From Microcyclospora pomicola (Eukaryota > Ascomycota > Dothideomycetes > Capnodiales): 64,000 nt of DNA. Below the pieces are notes generated by a model. It had not been told where the DNA came from and ran no database searches. It saw nothing but the letters and a program-made list of their open reading frames with translations. A program made the position numbers and the translations under genes. Below, piece by piece: positions 22,020 through 33,888 of this stretch. The DNA lies in contig NHNY01000013.1 of the NCBI GenBank assembly GCA_002786065.1, positions 310,001 to 374,000 of the forward strand, given 5' to 3'. How positions within the stretch are numbered: the first letter of the stretch is position 1; every line of letters begins with the position of its first letter.

Positions 22020-23036
22020 TCAGATCTTGACGACCAGCTTGCCCTTCGTCCTTCCGCTCTTCTGGATCGCAAAGGCCTCACCGAGCTTCTCGAGTCCGTC
22101 ATACTCCTGCTGAACGACAGCCGTGACCTTCCCTTCTGCCATCCACTGAAGGATGCGGCTGTAGCCACTCGCATCACTGGCCATGCTCAAGAATTTGAGC
22201 TTTCTCCGTCCGCCCCCCAGAACTGCTGGCAGTAAGAAGGCGTTGAGAATGTTCCAGATCGCACCCGGCGTGAAGTCGCCGGCGATAGTAACATATGGTC
22301 TCCCTGGTTTGAGGAAGTTGTAACTCTGGTAGTACAGCGCCATGTCTGAGAAGACGTTGTCGACAACAACATCATACTGTACGCCCTTGCGTTTCAGGGC
22401 GGGCAAGACTGGCTCGCTGCGATAGTCGATGACCTCGTCGGCGCCCAGCGACTTGCACAACTCGACATTGGCCCCGGAGCAAGTCGTCGTTACGTGACAA
22501 CCAAGCGCTTTCGCAATTTGGATCCCAAAGGTTCCTGTGCCACCGGACCCACCATTGATGAAGACCTTGTCGCCGGGCTTGACGTTAGGCGCGATGCACT
22601 GGTATGCTGTAAGACCAGCTACACCAATGCATACAGCCTTATCAAGCGACACACTGTCCGGGACAGGGACGCAAGTGTCCTTCCCTTGTGCGATTGTGTA
22701 CTCGGCAGCAGCACTGAAGGAAGGTAGAGCCGTGCAGCCAACGACGTTGTCGCCCGGCTTGAGGCTTGACACGTTGGTCGAGACGACTGTGCCGGCGAAG
22801 TCACCACACGGGATGTTCGAGCTTAGCGCGAGGCGCAGAATGGGGTTCTCGATCAATTTGTAGTCCACCGGGTTGAGTGAGGTGTAGGCGACTTTGACGA
22901 GGGTGGATTCTTTGGGAAGGCTAGTCGCTTTCTTGGGGAGTGGGACATCGGTGGCAACGGTAAGGCAATTATCTAGCCCTCTAGACGGTGCAGACCAGAT
23001 GGCAGCTTTCATATTGGTTGGCAAAGATGTCGACAT
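22020..23036 (-). CDS. MDR oxidoreductase, quinone-oxidoreductase-like
   Basis: Single exon, 338 residues; a second Met at residue 9 (MKAAIW) is a plausible start. The medium-chain dehydrogenase/reductase layout is clear: a GroES-like N-terminal half with TSLNPVDYKL and PCGDFAGTVV, then a Rossmann fold with the nucleotide-binding stretch VFINGGSGGTGTFGIQIA, and LGADEVIDYR. The Cys/His zinc ligands of alcohol dehydrogenases are absent, which places it with the zinc-free quinone oxidoreductase, enoyl reductase or RTN4IP1-like branch. It most likely uses NADPH to reduce an activated alkene or quinone; the substrate cannot be read from sequence. There is no obvious mitochondrial leader. A TATA box lies about 175 nt upstream. 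Confidence 0.9.
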   Translation of the reverse strand: MSTSLPTNMKAAIWSAPSRGLDNCLTVATDVPLPKKATSLPKESTLVKVAYTSLNPVDYKLIENPILRLALSSNIPCGDFAGTVVSTNVSSLKPGDNVVGCTALPSFSAAAEYTIAQGKDTCVPVPDSVSLDKAVCIGVAGLTAYQCIAPNVKPGDKVFINGGSGGTGTFGIQIAKALGCHVTTTCSGANVELCKSLGADEVIDYRSEPVLPALKRKGVQYDVVVDNVFSDMALYYQSYNFLKPGRPYVTIAGDFTPGAIWNILNAFLLPAVLGGGRRKLKFLSMASDASGYSRILQWMAEGKVTAVVQQEYDGLEKLGEAFAIQKSGRTKGKLVVKI

Positions 23037-23210
23037 GTTGATTGAGGTTGCTTTTTGATCGATGTCCAGTATGTGTCGGGATGGATGGAATGGTTGATCG
23101 TCTAGGACGTCACAGATGTTGTTTTTATGATGAACGAATGGGTCGTTGCAAAGATATCCTTGGGCGCTTGAGTGGTTCGTTGTTGAGATTTGACCGGACC
23201 TAGAGACCCA

Positions 23211-23217
23211 ATTTATA
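23211..23217 (-). promoter_or_regulatory. TATA-like element of the MDR gene
   Basis: The minus strand reads TATAAAT, about 175 nt upstream of the start codon. This fits a TATA box with a leader of roughly 140 nt. Confidence 0.4.
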
Positions 23218-23359
23218 CACAGTCCAACAGTGCATTGGTCTCTGATACCTGAGAGTCATTGGGTATTGGTCGTTCTTCTGAACATGTTGGACAGGAGCGG
23301 CGTGAGGAATTGTCCGATGTTCCGTTCGCGCCGGCAGCGCAGCATGGGGACAGCCGTCC

Positions 23360-23445
23360 CACACTGCTCTCCCTATGTGGTTAGAAGTTTACATTCATAT
23401 GCACACACTGCTTGCCCTGTGTGGTTAGAAGCTTACATTCATGTG
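23360..23445. repeat. 42-nt imperfect tandem duplication
   Basis: Two copies, 23360-23401 and 23404-23445, both begin CACACTGCT and share TGTGGTTAGAAG and TTACATTCAT with a few substitutions. It lies upstream of the MDR gene, about 320 nt from its start, so it could hold a duplicated regulatory site. Confidence 0.8.
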
Positions 23446-24251
23446 TTGGCGGTGTGCCCCTGACACATCTGTGCTTTGAAATCTAAAGTGGTTTTATAAT
23501 GATGTCGTCAATATGCGTTGTACGATGGTTCAGAAGGCGGAATGGTGCGCAGGCCTGTCTGCCAATGCTTCGCCCAACATCATATCCACGGGTACAGTGG
23601 TGTCTTGCGTGAATGGCCCGATCCCTAGCATAAGTATGGAGTGCTGATCTAGGTCATGTAGTCGGGCGATATCTGACGTAGGAGCTGTGTGAGATATATC
23701 CCACCGAGATTTCTTCGAAACCTGACTATCGCTTACGTCTCAAGCAGCAATTATATTCAGATGTAAGTGGCCGCACATCACAAGACTTCGCAGAGAAGAT
23801 CCGCAGGGAGGAGACTGTTTCGACGGGAGACCACTGATACATCATCTGTATCTGCCTTGCACATATCAAGCCTCGAGGATAGCATGGCTTTCTGCACCTC
23901 TTTCCCTTGTATCTCAAGGCAGCATATGCTTTGAGTGGTACCTGCCAACACGGTCATCTCCCCTGTATGACATGTGCAGACTGTCGGCTGGTCGGTCAAT
24001 TTCTTCTGATGTTGTAGCCACTGTCTGGGAGGAGCACAGTGGTCGGGTGTCAACCAGATGTTGACGCTGTCTGTCTCAGATCGCACGTAGGTAGGAAGGG
24101 TACAACTATATCTACCACCTAACGACTTTTGCGAACTGGATCAGAAACGGGGACTTTCAGACACCACTGTACGTATGTGCTTTGCTGTGGTCTCCGTACG
24201 CTATCACGATGCGACCGCAGGTGATTGCGACTCTAAGCAGCATGGCAGAAC

Positions 24252-25639
24252 TTATACATCTTGTGGGAAGTCTGTGTACAGCCATGGATCTTCAAGGAGC
24301 TCCTTCGCAGTGCTCCTTTGCGTCGGACACCACTTGATCATCCTGCTCACGAATTTGATAAACATCTCCTTCTCTTTGCCGTGCATCGAGCAAATCATGC
24401 TCTCGAAGCTGACTGTGTCCTCATCACGAGTCTGCTCTCTAAGGCAGCCTGTACAATGATGTTGAAGAGATCAATGCATCCACTCGCGATAGTGACCATA
24501 CCATTTGCGTTGTAGAACATAGATGTTCTTCGGCCCTTTGAAAAGCCGGGGGGCCGCGGGCCTAGCAACGCCGTGATCCGAGCGAGGTGTCGTTGCTCAT
24601 CATACTCATCAGTCGTCCCGGAATTGATGACCTTGAAAAGCTTGTTGCCTTCCATGATATCCCAAAGCTTCAGCCACATAATTAGTAAAACACGCCACTT
24701 GACGGGGATTGATGGTATACCATAACCCCCAAACTCCAAATATCCGCCGAGTATGTAAAGCCGGCGTCGAGAATTATCTCGGGGGCTCTATAGATCTCTG
24801 CTTGATGGTTTTCAGACTGGAGCTCTGCTCCCGAGACCGCACGATCGGAATCCACTATCTGTATTGATTCCAATCGGCACAGAAGGCTGTCCATAATTGT
24901 TTCTTGAGAGGTAGATTACTCGACCGTCAACATGCTTTTGAGGCAGAGGGTTGTGAAGTTCGTCTCGAGCATCCCGCTCCAGAATAGCAACATTCTCGAG
25001 TTTCACCATCATATTGTCCGGCTTTGAGTCTATGTCATTCGTAAGTGTAAGCTTCTTCGACTGCCGTGAGACCCTTCTACTCACCAGCATGGATTATGCG
25101 GCATTCACTGTGTAGATAGTCCAAGCCGTAAAGAATCATTTGAAGCATTACTTTCAAGATTTCAGACGGTATGACGCCGGCCTTGAACCTTCGTGCGTAC
25201 AGCCAAAGAGGTTCGCGCATTGGCTCAAATACGAGACAGGTGTGATCTCGATCTGCACCTTTGACACTAAAATTGTCATCCAGCTTTCTCACGAAGGGCC
25301 AACCTTTGTGGTTGGGATTTACTTTGGTGATGTGTCTCATGATCGCAAGCTCGGAGCAGCCATCATACAGGTTTCTACTCGAGGCCACCTTGATAGCCAC
25401 GAATCGCTCGCTCTTCCAGCGGTAGCTGTTCTCATCTGTCAGCGATATCTGAATGCATGATAGGCGCAAACTTACCGCCACAGGTCTCTAGCCAGCCACA
25501 CTGTAGAGCTGGAACCATACCCAAGCTTCGCTGCCACTTGATATCGGTCTTCGAGGACCTGGCCAAGGGTCATTGGGTAGAAGGACTTGGGATGGTACCT
25601 AATAACGAGTCTTCTCCTCTTCGATGAGCTGCGACGCAT
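24252..25639 (-). CDS. SRPK-like serine/threonine kinase with altered DFG motif
   Basis: A six-exon model fits by phase: 25639-25476, 25425-25085, 25029-24920, 24858-24721, 24667-24502 and 24448-24252, giving 371 residues. Recognisable kinase parts are the glycine loop LGYGSSSTVWLARDL, FVAIKV with the ATP-binding Lys, GLDYLHSECRIIHA, the catalytic loop HADSKPDN, the YRAPEII segment, DIWSLGVMLWDIMEG, and the SRPK-type ending STAKELLEDPWL. Two oddities stand out. The DFG motif reads DSD (VDSDRAVSG). The conserved VIYLSR stretch is in frame with exon 3 but runs into a stop. Only removal of a 61-nt segment with a weak donor (GTAATC) restores the frame. Either that is a real intron deleting conserved residues, or a one-base frameshift has occurred. 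It is a probable pseudokinase or decaying paralog of the fungal SRPK group, whose active members phosphorylate SR proteins. Confidence 0.7.
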
Positions 25640-28541
25640 TGAGCCTTGTTGCTACTACCGCTGGAGCTGTCCATGGTTGGTGACGAATACTCAGCCTAGA
25701 TAACACCCTCAGCTGCGTAGCAAGCCAATTTGACATGTTGGTCTCTATCGAGACGCAAGAGGTCCACAAAAATGCCTATACCCAGTTATTCAGGACAGAT
25801 CTATCGGCGCAAACTTCGATGAGCCTTCCATTTTGACAGTCAACAGTCAGCTAGAAGTTTCGTATTTTAGTAAGCTCCTCAAGACAGCTCGACACTGGAC
25901 GGGATGAGTAACAGCAGTGTGCGGATTCGATAGCCAGACGATGCTTCCGTGGCCAAACAATGACCGGGAAAATTGCGCGGTCTGTTTGCATATTATTCAC
26001 GAACTTTCCGCACCAACATTGGGACATCGATTCGACACTATTCAGCAGACTACTTGTCAGTTCACATCATTGTACTTTATGCTTAACAACATGTCAAGTG
26101 CTTGAAGGCCTCGGATGGTAGGTAGTACAAGGCCCGTGCGAAGATCGGCTCTATCCTTACCGCAAGCGGAAGCCTCGCCGCACCTGAGGCCGTGCGCACG
26201 TGAGAAAATTCGACCTCATTTGATTGAACTTCTTCACAGCCTTCCTTCTCAAGACTCTCATCGTTCATCAAGTTTGACCACGACGCATCAGATTCCATTC
26301 AGCCAGCTTTGGGACTGCCCTTGCAACATGGGCCTAGGTATTGCAAACGAGATGATGACCTGTTGCTGGGCGAGCGAGAGGTCGAACTTCGCGAGATGGC
26401 TCAACACCTGAGCCACAATATTATCCACGGCAACATCACAATTTCAACCTTGAGATGAGCCACATCATTCCATTCATCTTATCTGTGGACTACCTCCGGT
26501 ACCGGGAGGTGACCTCAGCCGTAGTGTAAGTCGCATCCTGCCTCCTTCACCACCGACTACCATCCACCTCTTTTGATGATACCGCAAAACCGCAATCAAA
26601 CTAGAGTCTTTGACCTCTTCGGAGGACTGAAACGTCATTTGCTACGTCAGTCTGAACACTACGCCCATCCTCTCAATCTCAGTCACACAATTCTGCATGG
26701 TTGGCTTGTGCTGACCTTTACTGCAGCTATTGTGAATCACTGCTAGTTCTTCTTGCTTCCGAACCTAGCACGTAGCCTGTGAAAGCGCTTGCGATGCCAC
26801 CAGTGTCTGCAGCAGTCTGATTTGCTTCATCCTTGAAGAAGCATCAATGCTCATCACTTCTCGGCGACGGCAAATACTGTAGGTTTCGCGTCGCCAACTA
26901 TCACTGGTCATTGCGTATTTGACGACTCAGTCCGGTAAGCACTTTTCCATCAGCTCCTCAACCACACTCGAATGATGAACGCAATTATGAATACGCTATT
27001 CAATGGAATTACCGGCCGAGGCTTCTGCCGATGGCGATAATCAAGGCTATTTCTGACCTCCACAAACGCACACAATGCCTGTATGTATCGTGAAGTTACA
27101 ACTGCTGACATGCATGGACAGTTCTAGAATGTGCACGATGCTCTCAAGCTTAGCACTCGCATAGACTTTTGACATTGTCTATGAAGCTGAATTGGTGCTT
27201 GTCGTGCTTGTCAAGTGGAGATTTGGTAAGCTCTTCTGTCTTTCCTTGACATCCTCAATTGATGATACGGCACTGGGCTCCGATCAAATTACATGAGCCG
27301 ACACGCCATTCTGCGACAGGCCTAGAAAACCTCGTCCACTGAATTTCGAGTCAAGATATCTCTTGTTACAAACCTCAGATGTACAGTGACGTTGACTAAC
27401 GTTACCTCGTAGCACGTTCCTACCACATCAGTGACATTCTCGCCATGCGTAGATCACGGCACTTACTACGCCGAGCTTATTGAACAGCTTCAACGCTGTT
27501 CGCACGGCCAGCACGCCAAGCCTTTGCGTCGTCTCATGCTGTAGTGACACCTGATGTTCGAACCGCCAGCCTCGACTCTTCAAGTACAAGGTAAGATGTG
27601 ACTTTTCCTGAAGTTCTCTTTACGTGATGAACACTAGATGACGAGTCTTATCTGGCTTTGCCAATGCGGACAACCTTTTTTTTATACCATTCATGCCTTA
27701 ACTGATTACGGCAACACTGCAAAGCTTCATATCATTCATCACTGGAAGCATATATGCTAACCTACGAACTGCAGGACCATACATATTCACATGCGTTGCA
27801 AAAGGTATGCTCTGTCGATCCGGACCTTTCCGAACGATGATACAAATCGACAAATGACAAGCATATGTCCAAGTGGCCTTGACCGGCCGCAGAAGACGAG
27901 AACACTACTATCTGACTCACACCTCCTGCATGATCCGCACTGTCACTGTTTGATGCCCAGGCGCTGATGACGTGTAGTTGTAAGTAGTGTCGGAGTAAGG
28001 CATTTGAAAGACTGGAGAGCACGTTCCACCCAAAGGTATGCCTTTCTATGATTATGTTGCCCCACCCATCTCTTCATGATGATCTCAAATTTTCACGACG
28101 GTCGACATAGCGGGTTGACCTGCATTGATGAGATGGCCTCTGACAAGGCCCTTTGATCTGACACTTACCTTCATGCCATTACTTTTCGGTGCACGGTTAC
28201 TATCTTGAAGACGAGTGGCTGACACAGGTTACAGAATTCTTAAAATGTTGACGGGAGTCGACCAATGCAATGGGACACTCGGACTTTGTATGTGGTCACG
28301 CATCTGGTCGTGCTGCCGTCGGAGTTCTCACCGGTAGCCATCTGCACCAGTGCATCACGTTCGAGGTAGTAGTGTCTACAGAATCGCGGTGTCAAGGTTT
28401 CTCGAAGGACGACTCACATATCAGAATCCCACTTAGTCAAAATGTATATGCATAACAAGCGCCCCAGCACCAACGCTTCCATCCAATTTCAGATTTCTCA
28501 CCAAGACGCAACGATAGTCCTCGTTATCATGATGCCCACCT
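25640..28541. other. 2.9 kb without a recognisable gene
   Basis: No ORF longer than about 100 codons and no recognisable domain on either strand. Base composition is ordinary, without the TA excess of the transposon at 50 kb, so this is not an obviously mutated repeat. It contains the promoter side of the kinase gene on the left and the 3' flank of the centrin gene on the right. Confidence 0.45.
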
Positions 28542-29384
28542 TCAACCCATGCAAATCCCCACGAACTCTTCCCTACTGATCCCACCTTCGCCTCTTACAT
28601 CGAATTCGTCAATCATGGCCTGCAGCTCTTCTTCTTGTAGGCCCTCGCCAAGTTCCCGCGCTACTCGTCGTAGATCATCCAGCCGTATCAGGCCTGTGTT
28701 GTTGGTATCGAACAGTTCAAACGCGCGCAAGATCTCCTCCCGCGGATCCCTCGCCACGATCCTCTGCGCCGCCAAATGCATAAACGCCAGATGCGGCAGC
28801 ACCAACCTCGCCGGCCCACTAAACGTCGGCTGCTGTCCTAATCCCATCGGCGCCTTGCCCCCACCGCTGCCGCCATGGATCGTCGCCGCCGACACCCCAT
28901 GCGCCTGCAGGATCTGCAGCACCTCGCCCTTGGCCAGCTCGAACCCTAGCGCCTTGAACGCCACCTTGAGCTCGTGGTAGTCGATGTGCTCGTCCTTGTC
29001 CAGGTCGAACAGGCTGAACGCCTCGGCGATCTCCTCGCGCTGCTCCTCGCTGAGGCTGTCCAGCGCCTGCGTCGCCTCCGCCTCGCGCCGCTCGCGCTCC
29101 GCCCGCTCATGCCGCTCGCGTTCCAGCCGCGCCGCTTCGCGCTGTTGCTGCGTGCCCCCGACGCTCGAGAGCGGGTTGCTCGGTGGAGGGGCGGATTGTG
29201 CGCCGATGTAGGGGAGGGCGGGAGTGGGGTTGAAGGCGGAGGTCGAGGGCCGGTTCAGGCCGGTCGTGTATGGCCGCGAGGGGAAGGCGCTGTGTTGATT
29301 TGGCGCCGCCATTCGTGAGGCTTCTTGGGTGTTCGGATGCGGTGTGTTGAGGTGGTCCGTCGTCTGGAAGGGAGAGTGTCCCAC
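28542..29384 (-). CDS. CDC31: Centrin / Cdc31-like EF-hand protein
   Basis: Single exon, 280 residues. After a Pro/Ser/Ala-rich N-terminal extension and an Arg/Glu-rich helix, the calmodulin-like body begins at [20 protein letters not shown]-hand 1 is [12 protein letters not shown]. The second hand has no calcium loop; a Gly-rich insert ([10 protein letters not shown]) and a hydrophobic stretch sit in its place. The centrin hallmark [20 protein letters not shown] leads into hand 3, then RRVARELGE and hand 4 ([12 protein letters not shown]). Cdc31 acts in spindle-pole-body duplication and in the TREX-2 mRNA-export complex. The extra length compared with yeast Cdc31 (about 160 residues) is shared by other filamentous ascomycetes as I recall them. 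A start at residue 25 (MAAPNQ) is also possible. Confidence 0.88.
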   Translation of the reverse strand: MGHSPFQTTDHLNTPHPNTQEASRMAAPNQHSAFPSRPYTTGLNRPSTSAFNPTPALPYIGAQSAPPPSNPLSSVGGTQQQREAARLERERHERAERERREAEATQALDSLSEEQREEIAEAFSLFDLDKDEHIDYHELKVAFKALGFELAKGEVLQILQAHGVSAATIHGGSGGGKAPMGLGQQPTFSGPARLVLPHLAFMHLAAQRIVARDPREEILRAFELFDTNNTGLIRLDDLRRVARELGEGLQEEELQAMIDEFDVRGEGGISREEFVGICMG

Positions 29385-32300
29385 GATATGTGCGGGTGTT
29401 CACTGCAGGATAGGTTTTCAATTCTCAGCTGAGTACATGTATCGTGTTGCGTTTTGCGGTGGTCGCGTCGAAGCTGGGAGGGAAGTGCTTGGTTGACGCG
29501 CAAGAAAGTCGGCGGCGCGTGGAGGAAACGCAAAGCACGCGTCTGAGCTTCTGACGCGGATGCTCCCGCAGCTTAGGGTAGAGTGAAGAAACATCCACCA
29601 GAGTAGACACATGTTTCACAATGCAGTTTCAAAAACAAGCAGATTGGTGCTGATCAGCGGAGGAGCAGTACGGAACCTACATGTAGCATGCTAGGTAATC
29701 TTCCATTGTCCTGTTCGTTGATGCCGAGACGCATTTCACCTTGCGAACTCTAGGACTTTCCCAGCATTCGTCCTCGCCTGCTGCCGCGCAGTGCTCATGT
29801 TCGATGTCTTTCCTGAAATCACCTCTGGTACACTGCGTCGGTTCTGCACATATCTGTGAAATCTATGCCCTTGGAAGGGTTGCTTGTGTATCCTAGCAAA
29901 AGTCACGTTGACTCCAGTCCATCAGCACAGTGCTCTTATGCAACGCAGCCTACCGTAAGCAAGAAATTATTATTATATGCTTGCATGTTCGATGCGAGGT
30001 ACAACTTCTGTTCCCCAATGATGGCTCTTCTTCGAGATACAGACCAAAGGTAGCAAAAATTCTGACCTATCCGTCCGCATGCCTTTCTCGACAAGCAGCC
30101 CTACCTGTTGAAGGAGCGTATGCAAGCAGACGAAGCGGACCTATTCTTGGAGACTCAAGCGTACATTCACGAGCCTTCACTAGAAGCACTGTCTGGAAGC
30201 AAGCATCTTGTTGATAGCTAGAAACATGGTTACATGTCTTGCATAGTCTGAGAGATGGTAGCGATGTGCGTCATGCGAACCTCAACTCTCATTGCTATTC
30301 CAAGATGGGCTCGTAATTGACGACATGAGGTTGCATTACATGCACACATCCCTGGTACACAATGAATGGAAGGATGAGGCCATGACATCAGTCAACACGA
30401 CAGACAGTCGGCCCTATCTATGGATAGCCGATGGTGGTATACAACGACCGATGTGAACATCCGCAATGTCCAAAGTGCTGCTTCGTGATCGATGTCGTCA
30501 AGTTTGGTTCGTATTGATGCTGACCGCATACCCTTCGGCTGTAAGAGATGACGTGTTTCGGGGATGGATCCTCCACGATCACCATGATTGTTATGTGTTT
30601 TGGGAGTCGTGTCGGATGCTATTATTGATGGACTGACACGTAAGGGATGACGATGGTCGTTTATTCATCATGGCGAGCAGGATCGCTCTCCGATGCTGCG
30701 ATACCGAACGTCTTGTGGCATACGGTGTCTCACGATGATGAAAACTTGTACGATAAGTGTATGTATGGCGAACGTCATGACGAAACCTCAGAGTCCTGGA
30801 TGCACATATCGCTCGTCTGTTCGGCAAGCGCAGAAGCGACTCTGCAGATGTACTAGGAATGTTACAAGGGTTCTTGAGGGTTGGGGGCCATCGCTCTCCG
30901 ATGTGGACGCATGAAGCTTGACCGAGACATTTTTAGCAGTGCGACTGTCCACAGCGGTAAGGCAGATGAAGGGCTGGTCTGGAAATAGATTGGTAAATGA
31001 TGAAGACTGTTGATGTAAGTGACGACGCCAACGACTTGTGCTCCTGGTGAATGGAATACTGTCTGAGCGACTTGGGCGCGAGTTTTGGTTTGATCGCGCG
31101 GGCGGCTGTTTTGATGGGCGCTTACGGATGAGAAACTCTGAAGGGCGGGCGACTGTGCATCCTTCCATGATACACACTTTACCTGTACCTCAGCGTTACG
31201 CTGCGGTGGATCCAGCTGACAGCCTGCACCATCGACTTCAGGATGTAAATTCGTGTCTATACGAACACATGGATGATGGACGAGGTATGATGTATGATGA
31301 CCGCGGTTCGAGACTGGAAATGCCACATCCATTCCAGCGGCTGAGTGGTGTTTCTACAGTACAGTCCTCCGTACTGGGGCGAGCCATGGTTGGGTCTCGT
31401 CAGCCGACGCGAGTCTAGGTTCGGTGCCGCCGCAAGGTCTTTGATCGATCACCAGGAGGATCGCAGAGCACTGACGGAACCATGACCTGAACCCCTTGTG
31501 TGCTTTATCCGGTCTGCACAGTAGATACATCATACTGTACAGCACTGTTTGTTGCCAGGGTCTCCACCCACAGTAACGAGCCACCATGGTACAGTACATA
31601 CCGTAGACACTGGATGCCCTCGTCATGATCCTGGTGTCGCAGATCGGACTCGAAGACCGATGAGGAACAAGGCCGACCAATCCCCAAGACAGCACCGAGC
31701 TGATGCAGGATGCTGGCGAGCGAGTTTCACGTCAGGGATGTGCATTCGGAGGTCAGCGATTGGTGCTGGCTGCATTCTTCCAGAAGCGGTAGCTCGAAGC
31801 TTCACCATCCTGCTGAGCCACACTCGCTCGCCTGAACGTCGAGCTCATCGGCCGAGAGAGTCGATGGATATGATGGTAAACCGCGGCATGATCGAGGCAC
31901 GATGACTGCGGCTGGTTCATGGACTCAGCTGATAGATGTACGCATACTGAGGGTCAGGTATGCGGCGCATTGGAGGCGACATGCGCGGTATTTGATGTGC
32001 TCAACCATGGGCCTGGGGACTTGGCTGGCGTTCTGGACGAGCGCCTTCTTCGTTCGACGTCAGTCTTGGTGGCAGACGATCTAGAATACAACAGTTTGCG
32101 CCGTCTTGTGGATGTACGTCTATAATGCACACGATGTTAATGGTGTTCTCGATGCATGTAGGTATAACGATGAGTACGGTATCATGCACCACACGGAGAC
32201 TGCCCTGTCTGGGGACCTGTGGCGGTCGATCCCATGACTTTGTGCCGAGTCGGCCACCTGCGCCACGCCAGACTCTGCATCCCGCTCAGCCACACCCTCC

Positions 32301-33888
32301 ACACCACCGGAATGCGTACTCGATCCGGAGCCAGCGAAACTCTACAACGCCGCCCTGCGATTCGCCGGGAGATCGAGGACTGCTGGTCGACGGATGGACC
32401 ATGGCAGGATCTGTGTGGTCCGCCTACACTCCACCGACGTCCGCCGACGATCTTGCTATCCTTAGCGGCACGACTCTGGGAATGCTGCGTTGCACCAGGA
32501 CCGACGAGGCCGGCTCGGAGCATGTTTGCCACGACGTCGTATACGAGGCCGGGACGCAGGCATATCGAGACTGCAATACATAATGATAACACGGCCGTGC
32601 CTGGACGGAATGCAGCAGTCCATACCAGCGACTTGTATTGCATCCCAACCAACGAGCCACGAGACCAAATCATTCCTCACAAGCCTGGCCCACATGGTGC
32701 GGCAGGTGTCACAGGACATCCATCTTCTGCCTCCAGCGTCCAGCAGGACGTCCGACAGCCACCATCCTCGACCGTCCCAACCTCGCGCGTGGAATGGACG
32801 AGAGCGGATCGCAGTCGACACAGTACATGCGTAGTGCGATTACGACCGCCGCCCCCGGACCCGCCTACTCATCCACTATCCACCTCTTCAGACTCGCGCT
32901 GCAGCGGCCGATCAGCGCAGACGGCTCGTTGGTGGACACGCAGCGCACGAGTGAAACGCTGGCCGCCCACGCAATCTGGCCGTTTCACCTCTAGGAGAGC
33001 GTCAATCCGCGCAGGCGTTGGCGCTGTTCACTGCAGGGATCCTCGCAGCCACCCAATCAGCACGCTTAAGTGCGCTGCCCCACCCCACATCTGGCGGACA
33101 TCCACACAACCCAGCGAAACGCCCAAGTAAGGGCGAAGCATAGGCGAATAATAAGTACAGACGCATTCGCCAGTCCGACCGACCACCTCAACAAGCACTC
33201 CCTCCTCCTTATCAACGACCTTCTCTCCCTTGCACCCTCGCATTAACGATCGCCTGTCTGGACAGCCACCCCTAATAACACACTCCCTTTGCTCCCGCCC
33301 GATCGACGCCCGTCCACTGCACCTAGTGCCTCCAGGACCGCCCAGCTTCCAGACTCCACCGTACCACTCTTTCCTTCAGGAGAGTGTCCCTGTCGCCAGT
33401 CTTTGGTGCCAGCCCGGGCATCATCTGCTACATCTACCACTGCTTGTCCGCTGGCCGGAAAGTCATTCCACAAAAGTTTAATCGCATCCTCCTGTCTGGT
33501 ACTTCGTCCGATCTAGACAAGTCGTCTGCCTGGAACGCTCACAAGCCACACCATCGCTTCGCACGCAACGTCGGATCCCGGGAACAACACCTCTTTTCTC
33601 ACGAGATACTAATTGCCATCGCTCGCCAGTGTGCTCGGTCACCAGCGATTGTTCTTGTTGTCCCATCTTATTGTTATCGGCAACGTTCTTTGTTGTGGCG
33701 GGAGATCTCTATTGTCGTTGCATTGACATCTCCAACAACACTTCTCGGTGCTGGCTACTATTGTCAGCATTGATCAATAGAAACAACACCTCACCATCAT
33801 TGACAGACGTTGACTCTGTCCACACTGAAGTAGCTGCACGACTGCCCGACGACTTCCAACGACATCGACGACTCTTTGCAACATCATC
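29385..33888. other. 4.5 kb gene-free region upstream of the Pho85-type cyclin
   Basis: No convincing coding region. ORFs up to 303 codons at 32.2-33.1 kb overlap in several frames on both strands and are built of Arg, Pro, Ser and Thr without domains. The last 750 bases are C/T-rich and contain several upstream ATGs, which suggests a long leader for the cyclin mRNA. The rest may be extended regulatory DNA or noncoding RNA. Confidence 0.45.

Larger units (their letters stand above)
23037..24251. other. Intergenic, 1.2 kb
   Basis: Holds the MDR promoter on the left, with the 42-nt duplication, and the 3' flank of the kinase gene on the right. No gene recognised. Confidence 0.5.

Noticed and set aside
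32219-33130. 303-codon plus-strand ORF
   Set aside because: Overlaps several long ORFs on the other strand and other frames; composition dominated by Arg, Pro, Ser and Thr; no domain or splice context. It looks like chance in GC-rich DNA.
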